Shown here piece by piece: positions 6,815 through 14,042 of a DNA stretch of 17,324 bases. The DNA comes from an uncultured Clostridia bacterium. Lineage in GTDB: Bacteria; Bacillota; Clostridia; Oscillospirales; CAG-272. The notes beneath the pieces were generated by a model. It searched no databases, was not told where the DNA came from, and was given only the letters and a program-made list of their open reading frames with translations. Where the stretch lies: contig CALGCW010000230.1 of assembly GCA_937884385.1 (NCBI GenBank), positions 1-17,324 of the forward strand. The letters run 5' to 3'. The stretch's first letter is position 1. Each line of letters starts with the position of its first letter. Both the position numbers and the translations under genes were made by a program.

Positions 6815-7966
6815 ATGAAAAAGGATAAAAACGCGGGCAAAAAAGCGAAGCAAAGTCTTCCAAAGGGCTTTGTTGCGGTATTTTTTCTTATAGGTGCGGT
6901 TTGCGGCATCGTTATGAGCGCATTTTTGGATTACCGCTTCACTCGTTTTGGCTTTTTGGGCGAGATGGCAATAGAGCTTGCCCTAATGCTCATTGCTTTT
7001 CCGCTTCAGCTCATTATTCACGAGGCGGGGCATCTCGTTGCGGGTCTGATCTCGGGCTATAGCTTCAGCTCCTTCAGAATTTACAGTATAATGTTCGTCA
7101 AAGAAGGCGAAAGGGTACGCGTCAAGAGACATTCCGTGCCCGGCACGGCAGGTCAATGCCTGATGATCCCCCCCGAGACAGAGGACGGCAAGGCACCCGT
7201 TATTTTTTACAACCTCGGCGGTGCATTGCTTAACCTTATTTCCATACCGCTGTGCTTTTTGCTTGCGCGGGTGTTCTTCTATCACGATTTTATATATGCG
7301 TTCTTCGTTCTTCTTGCCCTTGACGGCTTTATCGTCGCGGCAACGAACGGAATACCTATGAAGCTCGGCACGGTCAACAATGACGGCTCAAACGCGCGAG
7401 AGCTTTGGAAAAACGATGAGGCAAATCTCATATTCTGCAACCAGTTCAAGGTTATCGAGGCAATAACGGGCGGCAAGCGCATACGCGAGATGCCCGAGGA
7501 GTGGTTCTTTATGCCAAGCGAGGCAGGAATGAAAAACAGCGTCACGGCAAGCGGCGCCCTGTTCTACCTCAACCGTTTGATGGACGAGGGGAAAAACGGG
7601 GAAGCGCTGGAGCTTATAAACAGGCTTCTTAATATGGATAGCGCGCTTATCGGTCTGCACAGATATATGCTGATGAGCGAGAAGATCACGCTTACGCTCA
7701 TACTTGAGATGGACGGCGCAGAGCTTCGCGAGATCTACGAATCGCAGGAATATCAAGCATTTCTTAAGCAGATGAAGAACAATATCTCAATCGTTCGCTC
7801 GCAATATGCGTATGCAAGGCTCTGCCTACGCGACGGCAAGGCGGCGGACGAGCTCCGGGCGCAGTTTGAGAAATATGTCCCGAAGCATCCGTACCCTGTT
7901 GAGATAGAGGGTGAGAGGGAACTGATAAATATGATTGACGAATTGGCAAATAAGAAAGGAGAATAG
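6815..7966 (+). CDS. M50-like membrane metalloprotease with helical cytosolic tail (383 aa)
   Basis: Intramembrane zinc protease-like protein. The HEAGH motif (H69, E70, H73) sits at the end of a hydrophobic segment (about 51-68), as in site-2 proteases, which cut membrane-bound substrates. A second conserved block, NLGGALLNLISI (133-144), and a later NNDG (D190, the likely third zinc ligand) fit divergent M50 members; the usual NPxPxxxLDG is replaced. Four or so membrane segments lie between 18 and 180. Residues 235-383 form a soluble all-helical, TPR-like tail. ATG 6815 has only a weak GGGAAG site. The gene ends 2 bases before an XRE regulator, so the pair is co-expressed, and the protease could act on a regulatory partner. 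Family confidence is moderate to good; the substrate is unknown. Confidence 0.75.
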   Translation: MKKDKNAGKKAKQSLPKGFVAVFFLIGAVCGIVMSAFLDYRFTRFGFLGEMAIELALMLIAFPLQLIIHEAGHLVAGLISGYSFSSFRIYSIMFVKEGERVRVKRHSVPGTAGQCLMIPPETEDGKAPVIFYNLGGALLNLISIPLCFLLARVFFYHDFIYAFFVLLALDGFIVAATNGIPMKLGTVNNDGSNARELWKNDEANLIFCNQFKVIEAITGGKRIREMPEEWFFMPSEAGMKNSVTASGALFYLNRLMDEGKNGEALELINRLLNMDSALIGLHRYMLMSEKITLTLILEMDGAELREIYESQEYQAFLKQMKNNISIVRSQYAYARLCLRDGKAADELRAQFEKYVPKHPYPVEIEGERELINMIDELANKKGE

Positions 7967-7968
7967 AA

Positions 7969-8547
7969 ATGGGAAGAAAATCTACAAGAGAGAATAAAAA
8001 CGAATATCAGAAATTGAGAGAGAGCGTTGGACTTACGATCGATGATGCAATCGACCGTCTCGGTGCTTCCGGTATAACCAAATCGGCTCTTAACAGAGTA
8101 GAAAACGGGTCCAAAATTCCCGATCCTTATATGATAGTGAAAATGTCGGAAGCATATAGGGAACCCAAGCTCTGCAATTATTACTGCTCTCAGGTGTGTG
8201 AGATAGGTAAAGAGTATGTGGAAAAGATAGAGGTAAGGACTCTGTCGCAAATAATACTTGAGACAATGGTTGCCTTGAATAGGATGGAAACAAAAAAGCA
8301 CGAGCTTATGGAGATCGCTGAAGACGGTGTTATTTCAAAAGCCGAGATAAGAGATTTTGTAAAGATACAATTAGATCTTGAAAAGATATCTAATACCACT
8401 GCGGCACTGCAATATTGGGTTAGAGAAATGCTTGCTGAGGGAAAAATAGATTGCGAGGAATACAAAAGGATATTTGAGGAGATAAATCCGAGCGCGGCGA
8501 AGAATAAAAAGAAGAAGCGCAAGGCAGGCTACGAGCCGATGTCATAA
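7969..8547 (+). CDS. XRE-type HTH regulator with cysteine cluster (192 aa)
   Basis: DNA-binding protein. Residues about 14-65 form an XRE (lambda-repressor-like) helix-turn-helix, ending in ALNRVENGSKIPDPYMIVKMSEAY. A CNYYCSQVC cluster (about 69-77) follows, a pattern common in clostridial XRE proteins that may bind metal or report redox state; this is inference. The C-terminal half is helical, probably an oligomerisation bundle, and ends in a lysine-rich tail. AAAGGAG lies 7 bases before ATG 7969, overlapping the end of the M50-like gene. A strong terminator follows. It may regulate its own operon, the downstream Hsp70 cluster, or both; no operator is proven. Confidence 0.83.
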   Translation: MGRKSTRENKNEYQKLRESVGLTIDDAIDRLGASGITKSALNRVENGSKIPDPYMIVKMSEAYREPKLCNYYCSQVCEIGKEYVEKIEVRTLSQIILETMVALNRMETKKHELMEIAEDGVISKAEIRDFVKIQLDLEKISNTTAALQYWVREMLAEGKIDCEEYKRIFEEINPSAAKNKKKKRKAGYEPMS

Positions 8548-8561
8548 ATATATACGAATAA

Positions 8562-8622
8562 AAAGAGCATATACTTCAAAAATCGACAAAAAGTCGAAAA
8601 AAGGAGTATATGCTCTTTATTG
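8562..8622. terminator. Compound bidirectional terminator after the XRE gene
   Basis: AAAGAGCATATACT (8562-8575) pairs perfectly with 8605-8618. The 29-base loop contains a second hairpin, TCGAC-AAAAA-GTCGA (8583-8597). The outer stem runs into T-rich sequence. It separates the M50/XRE operon from the downstream cluster. Confidence 0.85.
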
Positions 8623-8630
8623 TTCAATAA

Positions 8631-8660
8631 TTGACACAATAGAGAGGCTTATCTTACAAT
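8631..8660 (+). promoter_or_regulatory. Probable promoter of the Hsp70/ATPase cluster
   Basis: TTGACA (8631-8636), 18 bases, TACAAT (8655-8660), about 90 bases upstream of the first start. The leader is therefore fairly long. A second TAAAAT (8692-8697) lacks a good -35 box. Confidence 0.6.
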
Positions 8661-8706
8661 CGCTGATATTTATTTTTGTTTTGCGGGATGGTAAAATATA
8701 TACGTA

Positions 8707-8726
8707 ATCAAAAGGAATACTTTGAT
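8707..8726. promoter_or_regulatory. Possible operator: ATCAAA-N8-TTTGAT
   Basis: A 6-bp perfect inverted repeat with an 8-base spacer lies between the promoter and the ribosome binding site of the first cluster gene. The size and place suit a dimeric HTH repressor such as the upstream XRE protein, but short inverted repeats occur by chance in AT-rich leaders. Confidence 0.25.
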
Positions 8727-8749
8727 GAGGTGAAGGGAGGGGTAGAATA

Positions 8750-9928
8750 ATGATCGACCGTAAATGCCCGTGCGTCGAGGCACAAGAACAAACGGTAAAA
8801 AATATGAGGAGGTACATACCTATGAAAAGAACGATTAGCACATCTGCTGAACTTTTGTCGCACACCCTTCCAAGGCTCATCGCAACCGCGCTTGCACTTG
8901 CAGTAGTAATGCTTGGTGCAACGGTGCTTGTCAAGGAGAATGAGGTTTTAAGAAGCGCGTTCGAATGCGCAAGCGTGGCCTCACTTGGCGCAGGTGCCAT
9001 CTGCGGTACTGTATACGCTGTTTTCGGTATATATGCAAGAGTATCGGAAATATCCTGCAAAAAAGGATATGAGAGCGAAGAATGTGAGCTTGCTGTCGAG
9101 CGCGTGATGACAGAGGAGGAGCTGAAGGGCACCTCTTTTGAAAGCGAAGAGACGAACAGGGGCTTAAATATGGACTATAACGTAAATACGAACAATAATT
9201 CAAAGGAGAGTGATATTATGGATAAGAAGAAATTGATCGAGATAGCTGACCGTTATTTCAGAACCACGGTTGGCAGATTTTACACACCCGAGCAGAAGGA
9301 ACGTCTTGCAAGGCTCTTTCTTGAAAGTGAGGGCTTTGTAAGAAACACAAGTGAATACGACGCGATAATGAATGCCATTATGGCAGTTGAGAGCGAGGAG
9401 ATCCAGACTCTAAACGATGCGAAAAACTTCAAGCTCTTCTTTGATATGATGGAAAGCAGTGAGCTCGACTACATAGTTGTGCAGACGTTCTTGAATTCGT
9501 TCAGCGCGATCGCAGAGAAGGGCGCGCTGTATAACACGTATCTTGAATGGATCATCGCAATGCGAACAGGCAACGGTACTGCCCGTGAGGAGCTTGCATA
9601 CTACGAGTGGGCTTGCGGCAATATTCCCTCTGCGATCCTTGAATTCAAGGGATCGATGAGCAAGGGAGACGTACACGCGGTCCAATTCCTCGGCGCTATC
9701 TACTCTTCGATGGACAACGTTGAGGAGGCTTACTTCCACTACAGCTTGCTCGACGAGGTGTACAGAGACGAGCTTCGCTCACCTGCGCCCCTGTTCCTTG
9801 CAGAGCGCATCGAGGAACTTGTCTTGCGTCTTACGGACGAGCAAAGACGTGATATCGATCGCAGGGTAAGCGGTGTGCTACCCTTCCTTGGCGGAAAGAA
9901 GAACACCATTGGCTTTTTGGCACAGTAA
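8750..9928 (+). CDS. Membrane-anchored TPR/Sel1-like protein, first gene of the Hsp70/ATPase cluster (up to 392 aa)
   Basis: I do not recognise a named family. From the second start (residue 25) the N-terminus holds two membrane segments (about 42-62 and 72-94), followed by an acidic cytosolic stretch and a low-complexity Asn/Ser linker (about 141-155). The rest (157-392) is all-helical with a TPR/Sel1-like unit (GDVHAVQFLGAIY to EEAYFHYSLLDEV, about 310-340), suggesting a protein-binding scaffold. Three in-frame starts each have a good ribosome site: ATG 8750 (GGGAGGGG), ATG 8822 (AGGAGG) and ATG 9218 (AAAGGAG). The full form would be membrane-bound and the 9218 form soluble. The SD of the ATPase gene overlaps this stop codon, so the two are tightly linked. 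It may anchor the ATPase, which has no membrane helix of its own. Confidence 0.7.
   Translation: MIDRKCPCVEAQEQTVKNMRRYIPMKRTISTSAELLSHTLPRLIATALALAVVMLGATVLVKENEVLRSAFECASVASLGAGAICGTVYAVFGIYARVSEISCKKGYESEECELAVERVMTEEELKGTSFESEETNRGLNMDYNVNTNNNSKESDIMDKKKLIEIADRYFRTTVGRFYTPEQKERLARLFLESEGFVRNTSEYDAIMNAIMAVESEEIQTLNDAKNFKLFFDMMESSELDYIVVQTFLNSFSAIAEKGALYNTYLEWIIAMRTGNGTAREELAYYEWACGNIPSAILEFKGSMSKGDVHAVQFLGAIYSSMDNVEEAYFHYSLLDEVYRDELRSPAPLFLAERIEELVLRLTDEQRRDIDRRVSGVLPFLGGKKNTIGFLAQ
8807..8824 (+). promoter_or_regulatory. Ribosome binding site for the alternative start ATG 8822
   Basis: AGGAGG (8807-8812), 9 bases, then ATG 8822, in frame with ATG 8750. It is the strongest of the three sites in this gene and may be the true start, which would remove the first 24 residues (including CPC near the N-terminus). 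Confidence 0.55.
9203..9220 (+). promoter_or_regulatory. Internal ribosome binding site and in-frame ATG 9218
   Basis: AAAGGAG (9203-9209) lies 8 bases before ATG 9218, which is codon 157 of the frame starting at 8750. The preceding 45 bases are A/T-rich and encode an Asn/Ser-rich linker, so they look like a former intergenic leader that reads through without a stop. A 236-residue soluble product is expected if the site is used. Confidence 0.5.
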
Positions 9929-9940
9929 GGAGGGCAGATT

Positions 9941-11656
9941 ATGAATACGAATAAGAGCATCGGCCGCTCGCTTGAGAGCGCGAATGCAAATATGCACGAG
10001 GCTTCGGTGTGCCTTGAATGTACACCGGGACTCAACACAAAGCAAGGAAAGTGGACGACAGTTTCGGATATGGATAACTACGACGGCGATATCGGACTTA
10101 TTCACTACTTCGACGGCAGAAACGTGATGATGATGCCGTTTTCACACGAGCTTGTTATTGGCTCAACGGGCACGGGCAAGAGTGAGGTGTTCTATAAGAA
10201 CCAGATCGAGCTGCTTTCCAGGCTTCCCGAGCATCTTCGCCCATCCTTCTTAGTCACCGATACCAAGGGCATCCTTCATCTTGACACGGGCAGAGGGCTC
10301 ATACAGAACAACTATAACGTAGTCGTCGTTGATATGCGAAATCCCTATCAGTCGGCAAGATTCAATTTTATGCTGCAGATATACGATGACTATCATCACG
10401 CTCGCAATATCAAGAAGCTTCTTGATGAGGATAAGATAGGAACTGTCTTTGAGGGGAAGGAATATCCGAGCAAGACACACGCAAGAAATGCCGCAAAGGC
10501 GCTTCGCGTCAAGCTTACCGATTCCGTTGAGAGAAATATATCAGAGGTGGCGTCAATACTTCTTGACCACCTTATCAGCGAGAGGGACAGAACCTGGGCA
10601 GAGGGCGCAAAGACGATGTGCCGAGCCCTCATCTGGACGATGCTTCGCGACTCTGAGGACGAAAGAAACGGAATGACACGCGATAAGTTTACCATCTCCA
10701 ATCTCTGCCGAATTGCAGGCAGCACGGGTGAGGAGTGCGAGGAGATCATTGAATGGCTCGAAGCCGCAAAGGACAACCTCACGGTCAGAAATGCGCTTGC
10801 ATCCAACTACAAGCTTCGCGCAAAGGTGACAAGGGACGGCTACATCAGCACCCTTAACACCTCGCTTGGCCCATTCGCTGCTACCTCCATCGGTGCTATC
10901 ACCGCCACGAGCGATGACATCGATCTCAAGGAGATAGCAGGGTCCGACCGTCCTTATGCGATCTTCGTCATCACTGACGAGAGACAGAAGACCACAAACA
11001 CCATCTGCGGAATTTTCATCAACAGCCTTATCAACGAGCTTGTAGCGGCGGCTGACGAGAGGGCGGAACACGCGCTCCCAAGAGATTTCGTGATCCTCGC
11101 AGACGAGTTTGCCAACATTCCGAAGCTTCCCGACCTCGCGCAGAAGATCACCACGCTTCGCTCGAGAAGGATATGGATGGTAATGGCTATCCAGTCCATA
11201 CAGCAGATGAATATGGTGTACAGCGAGGATATCAGCTCCGTTATTCAGGACAACTGTGACCTGCACCTCTTCCTCGGCTGTAATAACGATATGACCAAAG
11301 AGGCATTCGCAAAGTCCATGGGACTGAAGATCGGAGTAAAGACCTCGTTTACGATCAACAACGAGGGAAGCGTTTCGATCAACAAGGGAACGGAGAACGT
11401 TCCCGTTATCAGAAAGAGCGATCTTGACGCGCTCGCGCTCGGTCAGTTCTACGTAAGGTCAAGGCAGTCAGAGAATATGAGGTCCTATATAGTTCCTTAT
11501 TTCGAGAGAACGGATACGCCCAAGCCCCTCGTTCAGGAGGACGTGGAATTCCGAGATCACGATCCCGAAAAGTACATCTATGACATCTATGAGGTCATAA
11601 AGCTTGAACACAGAAGACCCCAGCCCGCGGGCAGACGCTTTGATTTTGACTTTTAA
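9941..11656 (+). CDS. VirD4/TraG-like P-loop ATPase without membrane anchor (571 aa)
   Basis: ATPase of the type IV coupling-protein (VirD4/TraG) class, known as hexameric motors that feed DNA or protein into secretion channels. Walker A is GSTGTGKS (74-81). VTDTKG (105-110) matches the class motif DPKG, and RNPYQSARFNFM (133-144) follows. Walker B is VILADEFANIP (384-393, D388, E389). The sensor-like run is TTLRSRRIW (404-412) followed by AIQSIQQM. True coupling proteins have N-terminal membrane helices and none is seen here; the first 65 residues are hydrophilic. The helical all-alpha insertion (about 150-330) is present. AGGAGGG lies 6 bases before ATG 9941 and overlaps the previous stop. 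No relaxase or T4SS gene is nearby, so a role outside conjugation is likely. Confidence 0.82.
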   Translation: MNTNKSIGRSLESANANMHEASVCLECTPGLNTKQGKWTTVSDMDNYDGDIGLIHYFDGRNVMMMPFSHELVIGSTGTGKSEVFYKNQIELLSRLPEHLRPSFLVTDTKGILHLDTGRGLIQNNYNVVVVDMRNPYQSARFNFMLQIYDDYHHARNIKKLLDEDKIGTVFEGKEYPSKTHARNAAKALRVKLTDSVERNISEVASILLDHLISERDRTWAEGAKTMCRALIWTMLRDSEDERNGMTRDKFTISNLCRIAGSTGEECEEIIEWLEAAKDNLTVRNALASNYKLRAKVTRDGYISTLNTSLGPFAATSIGAITATSDDIDLKEIAGSDRPYAIFVITDERQKTTNTICGIFINSLINELVAAADERAEHALPRDFVILADEFANIPKLPDLAQKITTLRSRRIWMVMAIQSIQQMNMVYSEDISSVIQDNCDLHLFLGCNNDMTKEAFAKSMGLKIGVKTSFTINNEGSVSINKGTENVPVIRKSDLDALALGQFYVRSRQSENMRSYIVPYFERTDTPKPLVQEDVEFRDHDPEKYIYDIYEVIKLEHRRPQPAGRRFDFDF

Positions 11657-11684
11657 TAAATAAATAAACGGAAAGGGTGATACC

Positions 11685-12356
11685 ATGAGTAAAATTGAAG
11701 AGCTTTGGGCAGTTGACGAATGTCTTGATGCCGAAGAATTTGAGGCTCTTGAGAAGCTTTCGAGGCTTCACAGGCAAAGGAGCGACGTGTGCTCAAAGGT
11801 GTTTGAGATGCACAGAGTACTTTGCAACGAATATGCAATGCAGCACAACCTGATGAACCATCTGCAGGGTGAGCTTCAGCGCAAGCAGAAGGAAGCGAGC
11901 TTTCGCGACGTCCTTGATGCTCTACTCCCCATAATCGCATCCTTGACCAACGAGATAAGCGCCTTGGATGAGACGGGTCTCGATGCTTTCAAGGAAGAGA
12001 ATCTTCCCATATGGCGAGAGATGGTGAGCTATGAGCTTGAAAAATTAGGTATAACCCTTATGCGACACGAGGCGGGGGACGAGATCCCCGACTTTGACGA
12101 GACACTTGAGGTCAGAGCCGCCGCGACGGGGGATGCTTCGCTCGACGGCAAGGTGAACCGAAGCGTCGAATGGGGATACTCCATCGGCGACGAGGCGCAC
12201 CGCGAGGTCCACAAGGAGATACTCTACGTTTGGGTATACAACCCGGAGCTTGATACTTCGGAGGCAAAGGACGAGCCGAAAGCGGAAGAGACGGCCGATG
12301 AAGTATCAAGCGACGGGGATGGAGGCGGCGACTCCCTCCCCACGGATGAACAGTAA
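11685..12356 (+). CDS. GrpE-like nucleotide exchange factor with acidic C-terminal tail (223 aa)
   Basis: Divergent GrpE-like protein; GrpE releases ADP from Hsp70. Residues about 10-75 are a long helix or coiled coil, then a short helical bundle (75-120). A beta-domain-like stretch follows the GrpE pattern: LEKLGITLM near 118, LDGKV near 153, GYS near 164, and EILYVWVYN near 178. From residue 190 the tail is disordered and very acidic, ending GGGDSLPTDEQ; canonical GrpE carries its acidic disordered part at the N-terminus instead. Its place just before an Hsp70-like gene, matching the usual grpE-dnaK order, supports the call. AAAGGGTG lies 5 bases before ATG 11685. It is too divergent to be the housekeeping GrpE. 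The alternative is an unrelated coiled-coil adaptor. Confidence 0.6.
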   Translation: MSKIEELWAVDECLDAEEFEALEKLSRLHRQRSDVCSKVFEMHRVLCNEYAMQHNLMNHLQGELQRKQKEASFRDVLDALLPIIASLTNEISALDETGLDAFKEENLPIWREMVSYELEKLGITLMRHEAGDEIPDFDETLEVRAAATGDASLDGKVNRSVEWGYSIGDEAHREVHKEILYVWVYNPELDTSEAKDEPKAEETADEVSSDGDGGGDSLPTDEQ

Positions 12357-12392
12357 TATTAAAGAAAGTATAAATTTTAGGAGGAAAAACAT

Positions 12393-13979
12393 ATGAAACC
12401 TGCAATTGATTTTGGAACCTGCTTCAGTCTCCCTATGCTCCGTGTGGGAGGAATGATATTCGATTTTGAGAGAGCAGAGGGAATCCCCACTCTCTATATG
12501 TACAACAGCGAAGCGAACAAGGATATGTTCGGATATGAATGTAGGGACAGCAGATACGCTCTTGCTCACCCCGGTGACGTTATCAGAAACGTAAAGACCC
12601 TTATTCGAACTAACCCTAAGCTTATAAACGACCCGAATGCAGCTATCTCCGGCGGCAAGAGCTTCTCCTATCGCGAAATCATCAAGAAGTACCTTGAATT
12701 CCTTATTGAGAAGGCAAGAGAAAACGCGAAGAAGATGGCGGGTGACGACTCCATTCAGGGCATCTGCATTACAGCGCCCGTATCTTCGGGCACGAATATG
12801 ATGCTCTCCACCGAGTACCGCCAGATGCTTGAAGAGGTCGTCGGCGAGATCACGGGTCTTGAAAGGGACAATATCTTCGTTATCGGCGAGCCCGAGGCGG
12901 CAGGCTTGCACTATTTCCACGGTGACAGCAACGAAAGCACCGACGTGCCCGAGCAGACTGTCCTTGTGTTTGACCTCGGCGGCGGAACGCTCGACCTTAC
13001 GGTAATGACCTATAGCTGCAGAGCAGGTCACCCGAAGATCGAGATCAAGAAGGTCGACGGAGACCCCGCGCTTGGCGGAAACGACTGGGACAAGGCGTTT
13101 GGCGATTACATCCTTCAGAAGATCGGCACGGATGCCGCGCACGTAAGATTTACGGACGAGATCGAGGAAAACGAATTCCGCGAGAGAGTGGTAAACGCAA
13201 AGCACGATCTTTCCACGATGCCCCGTGCGATGCTCTCCTTCGGTGTGGGCGGCAAGATCCACAGTATGTACGTGACCGCAAATGAATTTGAGAAGGCGAC
13301 GGCGCATCTTCTTGAGAGGGCGATGGAGCTTTCCCGCAAGATCGTGCAGGGATACGGTGATAATATCGACAAGGTAGTGCTTGTCGGTGGCTCATCCAAT
13401 ATGCCCCAGATCAAGGAAGGTCTTGAAAGAGCCCTCCCCGGCTTCTCCGCAGACGATATCCTCCTTCACGAGCCTTCAAAGGCAATAGCCAAGGGTGCGG
13501 CTATCTATATGGGTATCGATAACTCTAACAGGTTCTTCCCCGGTGAAGTGTTCAAAACGATCGCCGAGGCATCTTACGGATGGGGATCGCTCAACAGCGA
13601 AAAGACACCTGCCCGCGATATGATCTATTTCAACCTTTTCAAGGAAACGCCCTTCCCGGCGGATGGCAACATTTCCGTTGACGTTGACTCCGGCTTCCAC
13701 GCTATCGAGGACGATCAGAGTATGGTGCTTTTCAGGGTATACGAGGGCACGTCGGTCCTTGCCTCGGATTGCGAGCGCGGACATTGGCTTGATTTTGGCC
13801 CCGGTCAGAGAAGCTGTGGGATCGAGCTTTCCATTCCCGTGCCCGAGGAGTACAGGGGCAAGGCGAAGAGCTATCTTATGTATCCGCGCCTTATCCTCGA
13901 CCGCAACGGCATCCTTCGCCTTGAGGTATACGATAAGAACGGCGGCTTCATCGACGCAAAGCAGAACGCAGTTCACTAA
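12393..13979 (+). CDS. Hsp70/DnaK-like chaperone lacking the helical lid (528 aa)
   Basis: Hsp70-family ATPase. The nucleotide-binding domain (1 to about 377) has IDFGTCFS (5-12, phosphate 1), IPTLYMY, K68, GEPEAAG (E166), FDLGGGTLDLTV (193-204, T199), GGNDWD (228-233), VVLVGGSSNMP (328-338) and EPSKAIAKGAA (360-370). A beta substrate-binding-like domain follows (about 410-520): KETPFPA, VLFRVYEGTS and ILRLEVYDKNG recall DnaK. The chain then stops, so the roughly 100-residue alpha-helical lid is absent, and the usual hydrophobic VLLLDV-type linker is not recognisable. Phosphate 1 has Cys-Phe in place of the usual Thr-Asn. AGGAGG lies 8 bases before ATG 12393. It is a paralogue, not the housekeeping DnaK, probably served by the adjacent GrpE-like protein. 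Confidence 0.9.
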   Translation: MKPAIDFGTCFSLPMLRVGGMIFDFERAEGIPTLYMYNSEANKDMFGYECRDSRYALAHPGDVIRNVKTLIRTNPKLINDPNAAISGGKSFSYREIIKKYLEFLIEKARENAKKMAGDDSIQGICITAPVSSGTNMMLSTEYRQMLEEVVGEITGLERDNIFVIGEPEAAGLHYFHGDSNESTDVPEQTVLVFDLGGGTLDLTVMTYSCRAGHPKIEIKKVDGDPALGGNDWDKAFGDYILQKIGTDAAHVRFTDEIEENEFRERVVNAKHDLSTMPRAMLSFGVGGKIHSMYVTANEFEKATAHLLERAMELSRKIVQGYGDNIDKVVLVGGSSNMPQIKEGLERALPGFSADDILLHEPSKAIAKGAAIYMGIDNSNRFFPGEVFKTIAEASYGWGSLNSEKTPARDMIYFNLFKETPFPADGNISVDVDSGFHAIEDDQSMVLFRVYEGTSVLASDCERGHWLDFGPGQRSCGIELSIPVPEEYRGKAKSYLMYPRLILDRNGILRLEVYDKNGGFIDAKQNAVH

Positions 13980-13994
13980 AGTCGTAGTGCAACG

Positions 13995-14020
13995 GGGGGA
14001 CGGCAACGTCCCCCTCTTTA
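13995..14020 (+). terminator. GCAA-tetraloop hairpin in the Hsp70-transglutaminase gap (attenuator or weak terminator)
   Basis: GGGGGACG (13995-14002), GCAA loop, CGTCCCCC (14007-14014) form an 8-bp GC-rich stem with a GNRA tetraloop, followed by TCTTTA. The short T-run suggests partial termination or mRNA end protection, lowering expression of the last gene relative to the Hsp70-like gene. Confidence 0.5.
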
Positions 14021-14042
14021 TCAAACGCGAAAGGGAGAGTAT

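Noticed and set aside
10553..11266. Minus-strand open frame (237 aa) opposite the ATPase
   Set aside because: It is a shadow of the ATPase gene, whose Walker motifs are intact on the plus strand.
12306..13307. Long minus-strand open frame (333 aa) across the GrpE/Hsp70 genes
   Set aside because: It is antisense to well-supported Hsp70 coding sequence, has no recognisable domain and no ribosome site.
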